Notes: generated by a model not told the origin, from the letters alone. A DNA stretch of 64,000 nucleotides from Beroe forskalii (GCA_011033025.1 WFMF01000289.1:62001-126000); one strand, 5' to 3'. Positions 10,623-22,520 are shown, counted from the stretch's first letter. Translations and numbers: made by a program.

Positions 10623-12798
10623 GAAATTGATTGACTTTCCTACACCCACCACTAAAAAGAAAATACAAGCTTTTCTGGGTCTTGCCAATTTCAACAGGAA
10701 ATTCATACCTAAATATGCTGAACTAACTAAACCACTCACTTCAATTATTTCAGATAAAGAAAAGTTTGCCTGGACAGATAGCCAGCAAAAAGCATTTCAG
10801 AGTGTAAAAGATGTATTGTCTAAAGCACCTGCATTGGGACTCCCTGACTTCAAAAAACCCTTTTATATTCAAACTGATGCATCAGACATTGCAGTGGGAG
10901 GAGTACTGTTCCAATACAATGATGAAAAGGAGAAGGTTATCCTAGGTTATCATTCAAAAACAATGAAGAAAAGTCAGCTGAATTGGAAAGTCACAGAGAA
11001 AGAAATGTATGGAGTAAAAGTGTGCTGTGATAAATGGAGAGTATATTGTAATGGAAAAGTCATAATCAGAACTGATCATGAACCGTTAAAATTCATCCAC
11101 AAGCACAAAGATAACCGTGGAAAAATTGTCAGATGGCTGTTGGAAATGGAGTCAATAGATTACACAATTGAGTATGTGAAAGGCCAAGAAAATGAAGTCG
11201 CAGATGCATTGAGCAGAGTTGAAATGGTTGATAAAATGGATTACAGTCACCCTGATGAAGACCATATCTACAGTCTTGAAAACCCAGATAACTCATATTG
11301 TCATGTGAAAAACATACAAAGAGAACAAGAAAATGACAAGATCTGTAAGTATGTCTTCAAGCGCCTTAGGGAGGAGAAGCCCATTAAAAAGGGCCCTTTC
11401 AGGAATGTTAAAGGACTAAAGATCAAGGAAGGCTTACTCATGAAGGGACTGAGAATTGTAATCCCAGAAAAACTCCATAGGAAAGTTATAGATGAACTCC
11501 ATGGCCAGTATCATCAAGGTGTTGAAAATACCACCATCTTGATCAAGTCAAGATTCTGGTGGAAAGGAATGGCAGGGCAAATCGAAAATGCAGTCAAAGA
11601 TTGCCAGTCATGTGCAGCCTGTAAAAATCAGAAAAACCCAAAGGCTGAGATGGTTGCTAATGCAGAAGTTCCAGAACCCCGAGAATGTGTCAGCATGGAT
11701 ATTGGTAGTATGCCACTGAGTCCCAGAGGACTATGCTGTTTCTTACTGATTATTGATCTGGCCACCAAATTCGTGTCGGTTGCAGTGCTGCCAAATCAAC
11801 TTGCTGAAACACTTAGAAGGGCTCTTTGGGATAAGTGGTTTTCGGTATTTGGAATACCAAGGAAATTAAGGTCAGATCAAGGGAAGAATGTTGATGGAAA
11901 GATCATCAATGACTTGTGCAACACTTTAGCTATAACTAAAGAAAGATCATCTCCCTACCATCCCGAAGGGAATGGAGCAGCGGAACGTGCTATTGGATCT
12001 GTAAAATCGTTAATAAGTGTTATTTGTGAAAGCCGCAAAATCCCTGTCACAGACTGGGATCTCATTATTCACGAGGCAGTTTTGGCTCACAACACAGCAG
12101 TTAACAAGTCATTGAAATATTCTCCCTTTACCTGTATGCTGGGGGACAGTGGTCAGCTGCCTGTTGATAACTTCATAGGCATTAGTCCTATCAACAAGTT
12201 AGACAAAAATGTTGTAATAGAAGATGCCAAGCTCAATGTTTTGGAAGCTGCTGAGCAGTACAAAAAGCAGTATGATAAAAACTGCTATCAAAATGAATAT
12301 GTGATTGGTCAAGAAGTCATGATAAAACGAAATTTTGGTCCCAACCCCAAGGTAGCTCCAAATTGGCTGAAAGGTCCATATTTTATTGAGAGCAAAGTGG
12401 GGCCAGTTAACTATTCAGTGAAAGGACCCAAAGATGGATCTAAAATATTTCATCATAATAACATTAAACCAGTGTTGAGTCAACATGAAGCCACCAAAAC
12501 TGCCCAATTCAGGGGTGATCAAGAACCCAGTACAATTATTGAATCAGTTCAGATTGTTCCATCACAACCCCAAAGGAATGATATCACCCAATCCAATCAA
12601 AGGGATAATAGTCAGCATTTACAGGATACCTTGGATAGGCAAAGATTCAGTGAGCGTGTTCTGTCTGATTCTCCTGATTTAAACTCTAGTTCCACCCCCA
12701 CGCCAACTAATGAAACTGTGACCAGAACTGCTTCTGGTCGAATTTCTCAACAACCAGTGCATGATTTAATAAACTGTCTTTCAAGGTTGGAAACTTAA
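10623..12798 (+). CDS. pol: Gypsy copy 1 pol, RT thumb, RNase H and integrase
   Basis: A 723-codon open frame (first ATG 10627) with no breaks. Order: end of RT (KKKIQAFLGLANFNRKFIP), RNase H with IQTDASDIAVGGVLFQY and RTDHEPL, integrase zinc finger (H...H with CQSCAAC), DDE core with MDIGS, SDQGKNVDG and GAAERAIGS, then a GPY/F-type end at WLKGPYFIES. The last 15 codons (after 12753) are not element sequence: similarity to copy 2 ends at SQQ and the stop is borrowed. Upstream parts of the polyprotein are cut off by the insert, so no functional product is expected from this copy alone. Confidence 0.92.
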
Positions 12799-12813
12799 AT
12801 CCTATAGGTAAGT

Positions 12814-13850
12814 CAAGTGCGAAATTTGGTCTGAGAAAAAGTGGATGCATTTTCCCAATTTTGGGAAAATGGCTTTTTAGCATGTTTAATGCACTGAAAG
12901 TGATTCCAAATGGCTGGAATATGTTTGTATAGATGATACACGAGTTCTAGGACCGTTTTTGGAAAATTTGGCCATCACTGAAAGCCGATATTGGCGAAGA
13001 AGGCCGAAAAAAGCCGGAAATTAAAATTGCTCGAAATTGATTTCTATCGGCTCAAATGTGTTTATAACTTTATAAACATCATGGAAGTCATTCTGCGTCG
13101 TTTTTCCGCTGAAAATTGCTTCATTGTTCCCAAAAATGGATGTATCCAAGTGCGAAATTTGGTCTGAGAAAAAGTGGATGCATTTTCCCAATTTTGGGAA
13201 ATGGCTTTTTAGCATGTCTAATGCACTGAAAATGATTCCAAATGGTCGGAATATGTTTGTATAGGTGATACACGAGTTCTAGGACTGTTTTTGGAAAATT
13301 TGGCCATCACTGAGAGCCGATATTGGCGAAGAAGGCCGAAAAAAGCCGAAAATTAAAATTGCTCGAAATTGATTTCTATTGACTCAAATGTGTTTTAATA
13401 AACATCTTAGAAGTCATTCTGCGTCGTTTTTCGGCTGAAAATTGCTTTATTGTTCCCAAAAATGGATGTATCCAAGTGCGAAATTTGGTCTGAGAAAAAG
13501 TGAATGCATTTTCCCAATTTTGGGAAAATGGCTTTTTAGCGTGTTTAATGCACTGAAAATGATCCCAAATGGTCGTAATATGTTTGTTAAGATGATACAT
13601 GAGTCCTAGGACCGTTTTTGGAAAATTTGGCCATCACTGAGAGCCGATATGGGCGAAAAAAGGCCGAAAATCAAAATTGCTTAAAATTGATTTCTATCGG
13701 AGCTCAAATGTGTTTATAATGAACATCCTAGAAGTTAATCCGCGTCGTTTTTCGGCTGAAAATTGCTTTATTTTTCCCAAAAATGGATGCATCCATGTGC
13801 GAAATTTGGTCTGAGAAAATGTGGATGCATTTTCCAAATTTTGGTTTAAT
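12814..13850 (+). repeat. ~327-bp tandem repeat, 3.1 units
   Basis: Units starting CAAGTGCGAAATTTGGTCTG occur at 12814, 13147, 13473 and (truncated) 13794, spacings 333, 326 and 321 bp, with scattered substitutions. They abut the 3' break of gypsy copy 1. A weakly similar stretch (ATTTGATTTCTATCGACTCA) is seen near 2999 on the other side of the copy, so the gypsy element may have inserted into an older satellite. No gene. Confidence 0.9.
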
Positions 13851-14862
13851 TTATTTTGCATAGGGTCAGTGAGATAAATTCGGCTGAACTAAAGGTCTGA
13901 AGATCAATAAGGTTAAGGTAATTCTAATATGTCAACTCATATCCAAGGGGAGTGCCAAAATTTTATTTGTCGAACGCCTGATGAAGCTTTTCAACTGCGC
14001 CTTACAACGCGTAGTAATTTATTTCTACTTCAATATAGATGCGGCAGTTGAACTGCACGATTGTGTTTAATCTCAATTTACTGGTGAGAATCTCTTGTGC
14101 AAAGTTTTGTTAACAAGCTTCCACGGGAAGCTCACTGAAATTGCCAAAATATGTACAAAGATGCCTTCAAAAACAGTCTTTTTGTGGATCGCCGAGCAAT
14201 AATTCTGAAAAAAGTGCTTTTTGTGAGCGCATTTCGTATAAAATTTTGAAGCCGCGCCGCGCGCGCGTCTATAGTATATGGTCAAGCGGCCGGAGGAGTG
14301 GCATTTTATAGATGGTGTGGTGCCATTCCTCTCTCATCCTGTTGCTCAACCAATTGCCTGGGGCACCAAATTGGGGAAGATCTCGATTAGGGCCATACTC
14401 GATTGAATATTAACGATCATCTTCCCTTTTCAGGTTTTAGGCAGTTCTCGTAGAGAGAATACTTACGGGTTTTCCATCGACCAGCATAAAACCACGAAAA
14501 GCCGTAAGCTTTCGGCATAATGTGACCTCCAGACTGCTCGCCCACCTGCTGCAATCACTCCTGTTGCATGCTGTTTTTAGCTCGGATCACGGCTCCATTT
14601 TCAACAGGTGATTAATTCTTTTATTCTGATTGCAGATTGAAAAGTAATCGCATTTCAATTTTGTGCTTGAGGTATAATCAACTTTAGTGTATCTATAAGA
14701 TTTGGATCACACTTGATTGTGTAAGACTATTCATTGAAGCATTGACTTGATAATGATGAATACCCATTACCTATGCTCCTATGTACCTCTAAATTTCATG
14801 AGAAATCTGCAGGGAGTGACTTATCATATGAAAAATCATTAAGCACTAAGCAGTTTATATAT
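13851..14862. other. Region without recognised genes
   Basis: Contains a GATCAATAAGGTTAAGGTAA tail-like string at 13905, similar to the 3' ends of the non-LTR elements at 36855 and 51135, so an old element end may lie here. A CG-rich run (GCCGCGCCGCGCGCGCG) lies at 14251. Otherwise nothing is identified. Confidence 0.4.
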
Positions 14863-16240
14863 GAATTGCTCACGATATTTTTATTGCCTTCACATTTCAC
14901 AACTTTTGAGTCGTAGTATAGCGGAAGAGTAAAGAAGCGAAGACCTTATTTCATGCCAATATGCCACACGAAGTATTTTTACGTTGCGTTTCTCAGGCAT
15001 TTTGTTCGACATTGTTTCAATAACCACACATCAAGATGTGCGATGGGTTCACAAAGAGTGCCTGGCACAAATGTGAGTGCATCATTGGCAGATAAGATTG
15101 TTATCATGCTAATCGTACGCAGGTTTTGCAGCAAAATCTTTAATTATGACCTCAATGTACATTTTAAATATCTTTGAGTCTTGGTACATTGCATCGAAGA
15201 TTCTTAGCTATCCTATCTGGCAATGGTGGGCTGCAATGTACACTTAACTAACTAACTTGGTAAATTTTATCCGTTGAGTTGGAAGTGCCATCAGAGTTCC
15301 GACCACCGCGTTGGTGAGTGGTCTATCAGAGTTGGACCAGCTGCAGCTGTACCCAGCGAACGAAGGCTCGTCCGGTATCAGAGAAACGTGTCGAAAGTTT
15401 CTGCAGCTTTCACATGGCTAGGTACCCTATTCCATAACTTAGGTCCTTGTACCGCAAGGATGAAGTGTCACAGGAATTCGGGACTACATTGTGGATAATC
15501 TTCCACATCGTCAGAATGACATATCTCTCCCCTCTACGCTGCAGTGGCACGAGCTTCAATTGGGAGAGCCTTTCCCAATATATATAATAGGTCAAAAAAT
15601 TTTGTATGAAATGCAGGTTTTTTAAAACTTCTATGTACAAAAAGTTTTTAAAATAACCAGCATTTCATGCAAAAAATTGGACGGCTAAGTGACACCATAC
15701 AGCCCACCATTGCCAGAAGGGATAGCTAACAACCTTCGATGCAATTTACCATGATATTTTAAAGGCATGTAGATGTCATAAGTAAACATTTTGTTATTTA
15801 GTTGCGCGCAATTTTCAAACCCAAGGAATTATTTTTTGCGTGCGTTCTAATTTTCAATACTACTTCTCCTCTTCAACTACTCGCAACTCGTGTAGTAATA
15901 CGTTCATGATGCAGGGTCCCGTCTCTGTCCATGATGTTATTGATTTCTGTGTGGCACACTATGTGGGCCCATCGCACATCCTGATGTGTGGTTTCTAATA
16001 CGATGTGGAAAAACGCAGGCGAAACTTTACTCTTCTGCTATACTCCCTGACTTAGGCTTTCTTAACATAGAAGAAGAAGGGGCTGAGTCGGGTACTACAC
16101 AATTTACTGTCGGAACTACCGGTATGACATCAAGCCGACCTAGGTGGATAGACTTCATGGTCAGAGCAGCTTTGAATTCGCTATACTACAACTTAACAAT
16201 TGTGAAGGCAATCAAAATATCGTGAGCAATTCCTATTGGT
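14863..16240. repeat. Inverted repeat nested in the left palindrome arm
   Basis: GAATTGCTCACGATATTTTT at 14863 is mirrored by AAAATATCGTGAGCAATTC near 16215. GAAGAGTAAAG and ACACATCAAGATGTGCGATGGG near 14930-15050 are mirrored near 15965-16035. GGTACATTGCATCGAAGATT at 15183 is mirrored near 15735. Thus each arm of the larger palindrome is itself a foldback unit of about 1.4 kb. Confidence 0.75.
15410..15640 (-). pseudogene. Non-LTR retrotransposon C-terminal fragment
   Basis: The minus-strand frame contains ERLSQLKLVPLQRRGERYVI followed by LTMWKIIHNVVPNS, which resembles the conserved post-RT region of CR1/L2/Jockey-type proteins (LxxLKLYSLxRRRERY...WKI). A mirrored, stop-containing copy lies on the plus strand at about 20110-20275 in the other palindrome arm. 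Only this short piece is recognisable. Confidence 0.55.
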
Positions 16241-16544
16241 GCCTTTGATATATTCTAAAGCCATGAAATTGCAAAAACTTTCGATGAGTATTTGTGATGT
16301 CACAGTTTTCTAACTTGTGTCATCTTTTCCTACATAGTTACATAGCCTCCTGCAGATCATACTTGCAATATAACTTCCAATTTTTGTATTTCAGAGTTTC
16401 AGTTTTCCTGGCAGCACTCAGTTTGGTGTCACTGCTGTTGGGTGTCCCGCAAGCTGCTGCAATGTCCCTGGCAGCACTCTCTTCGAGGTGTCATTTGTCA
16501 CTGCCAAATGCTGCTCGGTGTCTGGTGTCCCCCGAACTATAGTC

Positions 16545-16632
16545 TTATGTTCTTGAATTATAGTCTGATGTCCGAACTATAGTCTGATGTCCGAACTATA
16601 GTCTGATTTTCGAACTATAGTCTGATGTCCGG
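16545..16632 (+). repeat. 19-bp minisatellite GTCCGAACTATAGTCTGAT
   Basis: Five units in the left palindrome arm. The mirrored locus (18150-18240) has four, so the array changed length after the arms formed. Confidence 0.85.
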
Positions 16633-17263
16633 TACCTCCTTTTCATGATTCCGTTTAAGAATGATGTGTATCGAATCAGTAAGTTTTATTAACTTTTCAA
16701 GAGTTTAAGTTTATGATCCGATCATACCAAAATTCAATTCCAATCGTATTTGGTTTATCTTGCTGAATTTATTTTTGTTGCTAATGTAAGTTCAAATAAA
16801 GCTCATTTAAACAATTCGTATTTGTTGTGGTTTATCTTGCTGAATTTATTTTTGGCGTGTGCTAGATAATTATTTTTCGCTGAAAATATGTTGAGTGTAA
16901 GTGAAACTTGTGTTATGGTGAGCTCTGTTCATGATATCGCATATAATTGAAATGATTAATGAATTTGATTCTATATATTTGGCTTTGAATCTGTATCACC
17001 GTTAATATTTAATTGAAAGTAAATGTTGTTTTCAGTGCTGGATGATGGAACTATGATCAAATATCATTAAATTGACAAGTATGATCACCAATAACCAAAG
17101 GATAATTTATCGTAGCCATGCCGCCTGTAGTGTTGCTGCGTAATTTCTACATGCCTTCGAACGTGCCCTGTTCGTGCTGCGCGCGTCAAATATTGGCGCG
17201 CACAGCACGTACGCTCACATTTGCCTCTGAATCCGCGTACACACACCTATGCGGGCTTAGGAA

Positions 17264-17561
17264 GTGCTGCACGTGACAAACATGTGAACTGCAAAGAATG
17301 CTGCTGAGCCGACAGCCCATGGAGTTTTTCCCGGTTTTCACATCGCTGCTCCCATGTAAATTGTAATCTAATCAGTAGACAGTTCGTTACACAATTCACT
17401 GTTTTCACAGTGTATGTGTAGAGGAATGTGTGTAAATTAGATTTATGGCTACGAAATGCGCTTGAAGATTCATGGAGTAGTGCTGAGTGTGTTGTGGGAC
17501 ATGAAATCAATAAATATACACATTGTACAATGTACTGTAAAGTGTATTATACATGTCGATA
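17264..17561. repeat. Palindrome loop: copy of the TTTTCACATCGC repeat
   Basis: The 298-bp unpaired centre contains CCCGGTTTTCACATCGCTGC, CACTGTTTTCACAGTGTATG and TTCATGGAGTAGTGCTGAGT. It matches 51815-52095 and the low-quality copy near 63780-64000. No gene. Confidence 0.88.
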
Positions 17562-20500
17562 TTCCTAAGCCCGCATAGGTGTGTGTACGCGCGCGGCGCT
17601 TCCCTACGGGACACACACCTATGGATTCAGAGGCAAATGTGAGCGTACGTGCTGTGGGCGCCAATATTTGACGCGCGCAGCACGAACAGGGCACGTTCGA
17701 AGGCATGTAGAAATTACGCAGCAACACTACAGGCGGCAATCGGCATGGCTACGATAAATTATCCTTTGGTTATTGGTGATCATACTTGTCAATTTAATGA
17801 TATTTGATCATAGTTCCATCATCCAGCACTGACAAAAACATTTACTTTCAATTAAATATTAACAGTGATACAGATTCAAAGCCAAATATATAGAGTCAAA
17901 TTCATTTCAATTAAATGCGATATCATGAACAGAGATCACCATAACACAAGTTTCACTTACACTCAACATATTTTCAGCGAAAAATGATTATCTAGCATAC
18001 GCCAAAAATAAATTCAGCAAGATAAACCACAACAAATACGATTGGAATTGAATTTTGGTATGATCGTATCATAAACTTAAACTCTTGAAAAGTTAATAAA
18101 ACTTACTGATTCGATACACATCATTCTTAAACGGAATCATAAAAAGGAGGTACCGGACATAAGACTATAGTTCGAAAATCATACTATAGTTCGGACATCA
18201 GACTATAATTCAAGAACATAAGACTATACTTCTGGGGACACCAGACACCGAGCAGCATTTGGCAGTGACAAATGACACCTCGAAGAGAGTGCTGCCAGGG
18301 ACATTGCAGCAGCTTGCGGGACACCCAACAGCAGTGACACCAAACTGAGTGCTGCCAGGAAAACTGAAACTCTGAAATACAAAAATTGGAGGTTATATTG
18401 CAAGTATGATCTGGAGGCTATGTAACTAACGGGTGATGACTATTTATCTGGAATTGTTTCAATGTGTTCTTGTGGGCAAATCGAGATCATGTTAGAGCTC
18501 AGATGTGCTTATTCTGGACCTAAAAAGTCTGCTGATTCAGAATAACATCATGAGAAAATTTGGAAACCCTGTTTTCCCATGCTACTGGCCGATTAGTTTG
18601 AGAAGGTACAAAAAAATCTTGCACAAATTCAAAGATTGACTTCCTGACATATGATTGGAAAATTGCATACAGGAGCATTCCCATCAGTTGCCATCTAGGT
18701 TTATTCATGAACTTCGTTAGCTGAGACACTAATGAAGACCTCTATATGCATTTTTCGTTGAATGTCAAGAAAATTCTTGGATTTTAGAGCTAAAATCACG
18801 CCAAATTTCTGGGAAAAGGTGTGTTTTGTTGCTACACCAGGCCTTAAGAAAGTCTTAGAACAGGACCTAGGTGGTCTGAACACTCAGATTTGATGGCAGG
18901 GACCTCATTAAACATAATTCATGTCTTTGGACCACTTTCATTTATTGGTATGCAGAATTTTGGATTAACAATTACCCAAAATCGCAGTTTTATGAAAGTG
19001 ACATTATCCTAGAATTGACGATTTTAAACACGTTTTAGGTTCCATAGGGTCACCACTGGATAAGTTAGTGATGCTACTTACTGCAGTCACTCTTGAGACC
19101 CTCCTGCTCAGAATCATCCCATAGTAAGGCTTAAATAACACTTTTGGAGATAATTATTGTCATTGAGATTTTGTGCAAGATTTTTTTGTACCTTCTCGGA
19201 CTAATCGGCTAGTAGCATGGGAGAGCAGGGTTTTCAAATTTTCTCATGATTTTATTCTGAATCAGCAGACTTTTTAGGTCCAGAATAGTCATATTTGAGC
19301 TCTGACATGATCTTGATTTGCCCACAAGAATACATTGAAATAATTCCAGATAATTAGTCATCACCCGTTATGTAGGAAAAGATGACACAAGTTAGAAAAC
19401 TGTGACATCACAAATACTCATCGTAAGTTTTTGCAATTTCATGGCTTTAGAATATATCAAAGGCACCAATAGGAATTGCTCACGATATTTTGATTGCCTT
19501 CACAATTGTTAAGTTGTAGTATAGCGAATTCAAAGCTGCTCTGACCATGAAGTCTATCCACCTAGGTCGGCTTGATGTCATACCGATAGTTCCGACAGTA
19601 AATTGTGTAGTACCCGACTCAGCCCCTTATGTGTTAAGAAAGCCTAAGTCAGGGAGTATAGCAGAAGAGTAAAGTTTCGCCTGCGTTTTTCCACATCGTA
19701 TTAGAAACCACACATCAGGATGTGCGATGGGCCCACATAGTGTGCCATTCAGAAATCTATAGCGCCATGTACAGAGACGAAACCTCTGCATCATGAACGT
19801 TTTACTACACGAGTTGCGAGTAATTGAAGAGGAGAAGTAGTATTGAAAATTAGAACGCACGAAAAAAATAATTGCTTGGGTTTGAAAATTGCGCGCAACT
19901 AAATAACAAAATGTTTACTTATGACATCTATATGCCTTTAAAATATCATGGTAAATTGCATCAAGGTTGTTAGCTATCCTTTCTGGCAATGGTGGGCTGT
20001 ATGGTGTCACTTAGTTGTCTTTTTTGCATGAAATGCTGGTTATTTTAAAACTTTTTACATATAGTTTTAAAAACCTGCATTTCATACAAAATTTTTGACC
20101 TATTATATATATTGGGAAAGCTCTCCCAATTGAAGCTCGTGCCACTGCAGCGTAGACGGAGAGATATGTCATTCTGACGATGTGGAAGATTATCCACAAT
20201 GAAGTCCCGAATTCCTGTGACACTTCATCCTTGCGGTACAAGGACCTAAGTTATGGAATAGGTACCTAGCCATGTGAAAGCTGCAGAAACTTTCGACACG
20301 TTTCTCTGATACCGACGAGCCTTCGTTCGCTGGGTACAGCTGCAGCTGGTCCAACTCTGATAGACCACTCACCAATGCGGTGGTCGGAACTCTGATGGCA
20401 CTTCCAACTCAACGGATAAAATTTACCAAGTTAGTTAGTTAAGTGTACATTGCAGCCCACCATTGCCAGATAGGATAGCTAAGAATCTTCGATGCAATGT

Positions 20501-20698
20501 ACCAAGACTCAAAGATATTTAAAATGTACATTGAGGTCATAATTAAAGATTTTGCTGTAAAACCTGCGTACGATTAGCATGATAACAATCTTATCTGCCA
20601 ATGATGCACTCACATTTGTGCCAGGCACTTTGTGAACCCATTGCACATCTTGATGTGGTTATTGAAACAATGTCGAACAAAATGCCTGAGAAACGCAA
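17562..20698. repeat. Right arm of 5.7 kb palindrome
   Basis: Inverted partner of 14984-17263, from TTCCTAAGCCCGCAT to GAGAAACGCAA. Without the 942 bp contributed by the MITE and its target duplication it is ~2.2 kb, the same as the left arm. Its outer end abuts a 5'-truncated retrotransposon at 20699. Confidence 0.93.
18429..19368. mobile_element. 940-bp TA-flanked foldback MITE
   Basis: Flanked by TA at 18427-18428 and 19369-19370. The ends are ACGGGTGATGACTA and its complement, and the inverted repeats are long (about 220 bp, including TTGTGGGCAAATC and AGTCTGCTGATTCAGAATAA). The empty site is preserved in the opposite palindrome arm near 16342 as GTAACTATGTAGG on the complementary strand, showing duplication of exactly TA. 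No transposase is encoded. A TA target suits Tc1/mariner/pogo mobilisation. Confidence 0.9.
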
Positions 20699-22306
20699 AT
20701 ATCTGAAACTGAGCTGACTGATATTATGAATGCCCTCAATACTAAACACTGCGAACTAGACCCCATTCCAAGCAGCATTTTTGTCAAATGCATTTCAGAA
20801 TTGAAGACTGTGGTTTTGTCAATTTTCAACAATTCCCTAGAAAATGGCATATTTCCTGACTTACTGAAAAATGCTCTGGTAAGACCTTCAGTCAAAGATC
20901 CTAAAGGGGATATTAATGACTATAAGAATTACAGACCTGTCAGTAATCTTCCATACTTATCAAAGATCATAGAGAAATCTGTACAGAAACAATTAGAGCA
21001 ACATCTAAAAAGAAACAATCTCCATGCAGATTTTCAAAGTGCATACCGACAAGACCACAGCTGTGAAACAGCTACTGTTGCAGTGTACAATGATCTCTTA
21101 TGCATCACTGATACCAAAAGGAAAGTGGTCCTGTTATTGCTTGATCTGTCTGCAGCTTTTGATACCATCAATCATGATAATCTTCTAAAAAAGCTTTTTC
21201 ATATGTATGGAATTACAGGAGTGGTCCTACAGTGGTTCAAGTCCTATCTCAACCAAAGATCATTCACTGTTACTATCAATCAGTCAAAATCAGATAAATG
21301 TTTTCTCATTATTGGAGTCCCACAAGGGTCTATCCTGGGACCAATATTGTTCATTCTCTACACCAAGGAACTTCAATACATTGCAAAAAGACATGGATTT
21401 CTAATTCACCTTTATGCAGATGACACCCAGCTGTATATCAGATTTGACCCATTATTTAAAGATTTTTCTGAACTAGAAGCACGAATCATAAATTGCCTTG
21501 AAGACATAAAATCATGGATGATGTCTAACCATCTGCAACTCAACACAGACAAGACTGAGGCACTTATTGTTAGAGCTAAAAACTACTATGACTCCCAAAT
21601 GATTGAATCAATTGTTATAAGTCCAGATGCTGATGTATCAAATGGTGTAGTGAAGCCTTCTTCAGTTGTCAAAAGCCTTGGGGTACTATTTGATGATTAT
21701 TTAACACTAGAAAACCAAATCAATGCAATGATTCAATCATGTTATATCAACCTTCGTAACTTAAGAGCAATAGGATCAAAATTGAGTTTCAGTCTAAAGA
21801 AACAGCTCATTCATTGCTTTGTTTTCTCAAAACTGGACTACTGCAATGCACTCTTGTTTGGACTGCCTAATTGTCTCATTTCTCGGCTTCAGAAAGTTCA
21901 AAATGCATCTGTGAGGTTCCTGTTTGGTAAGAAAATTGGCAAATGGGAACATGTTACACCATTTTTGAAAGAGGCACACTTTCTGCCAGTGAAGTATCGC
22001 ATTGAGTTTAAGATTGCCTTACTAGCATACAAGTGTATAAACAACTACGCTCCAAAATATCTCAAAGAGCTACTCCATGTGAAGAGCCAGCCTCAAAGTT
22101 TATCATTAAGGAATGATTGTGACTATTTTCTACTTGATGTTCCTAAGGTCCCTCAGCTCAGTAGAACAGAAAGAGCTTTCAGTTATGCTGCACCAATTGT
22201 CTGGAATAAACTGCCATATTTACTCAGAACATGTGACAATCTTAATGATTTTAAGAAAAAGCTTAAGACATATTATTTTGATATTGCCTTTGAATCCCTT
22301 AAATAA
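20699..22306 (+). CDS. Reverse transcriptase (CR1/L2 clade), N-terminally truncated
   Basis: About 535 codons without a stop (first ATG 20726). RT motifs in order: DYKNYRPVSNLPYLSKIIEK, FQSAYRQDHSCETA, LLLDLSAAFDTINHDNLL, GVPQGSILGPILFILY, YADDTQLY with both catalytic aspartates, and SLGVLFDDYLT. The C-terminal region has KLDYCNALLFGLP, FLPVKYRIEFKIALLAYKC and VWNKLPYLLR, typical of CR1/L2 ORF2 ends. The endonuclease domain is absent because of the 5' truncation. This is one of the best-preserved RT frames in the window. Confidence 0.93.
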   Translation: MSETELTDIMNALNTKHCELDPIPSSIFVKCISELKTVVLSIFNNSLENGIFPDLLKNALVRPSVKDPKGDINDYKNYRPVSNLPYLSKIIEKSVQKQLEQHLKRNNLHADFQSAYRQDHSCETATVAVYNDLLCITDTKRKVVLLLLDLSAAFDTINHDNLLKKLFHMYGITGVVLQWFKSYLNQRSFTVTINQSKSDKCFLIIGVPQGSILGPILFILYTKELQYIAKRHGFLIHLYADDTQLYIRFDPLFKDFSELEARIINCLEDIKSWMMSNHLQLNTDKTEALIVRAKNYYDSQMIESIVISPDADVSNGVVKPSSVVKSLGVLFDDYLTLENQINAMIQSCYINLRNLRAIGSKLSFSLKKQLIHCFVFSKLDYCNALLFGLPNCLISRLQKVQNASVRFLFGKKIGKWEHVTPFLKEAHFLPVKYRIEFKIALLAYKCINNYAPKYLKELLHVKSQPQSLSLRNDCDYFLLDVPKVPQLSRTERAFSYAAPIVWNKLPYLLRTCDNLNDFKKKLKTYYFDIAFESLK

Positions 22307-22520
22307 GTATTAGAAGTATTTGACTATAACTTTTACGAGTCGCTTTAGATGGCTGGATTTTGTTTTAAAGCATAGCGTCTTTAACTTAGGATCTTTAATA
22401 GCTTTAAAGCGATGCATAAATGTAGATTATTTTATTTATTTATTTTAAATAAGTTAAATACTCTTTTATTCTTAACAGTATGCACTTTATTGAGAGTGTT
22501 AAATAAATAAATAAATATTG
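20699..22520 (+). mobile_element. CR1/L2-type non-LTR retrotransposon, 5' truncated
   Basis: Coding sequence begins at the palindrome edge without a start codon of its own and continues to 22306, followed by an AT-rich 3' UTR ending in an AAATAAATAAATA tail near 22515. The 5' truncation and A-rich tail are usual for target-primed reverse transcription. No target duplication was identified. Confidence 0.85.

Larger units (their letters stand above)
3185..12753 (+). mobile_element. Ty3/gypsy retrotransposon copy 1 (interrupted, 3' truncated)
   Basis: Nearly identical over its length to copy 2 at 30880-35730. Comparison defines three lesions. The 5' LTR is split after 79 bp by an insert at 3264-4580. 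Pol is split by an insert at 6777-10622, with loss of about 45 bp relative to copy 2. Similarity stops after 12753, so the pol C-terminus, polypurine tract and 3' LTR are missing. Single-base differences also shift the gag and RT frames near 4918 and 6549. No target duplication can be assigned because the right end is gone. Confidence 0.92.
14984..17263. repeat. Left arm of 5.7 kb palindrome
   Basis: Pairs with 17562-20698 in inverted orientation from TTGCGTTTCTCAGGC (14984) to ATGCGGGCTTAGGAA (17263), with high identity throughout. Differences include a 940-bp MITE and a ~32-bp duplication near 17600 in the other arm, and one more unit of a 19-bp repeat here. The arm holds a minus-strand retrotransposon C-terminal fragment and the nested foldback unit. 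Confidence 0.93.

Noticed and set aside
14073-14285. 70-codon minus frame with Ala/Arg-rich start
   Set aside because: Start lies in a CG microsatellite; no motif or homologous copy seen.
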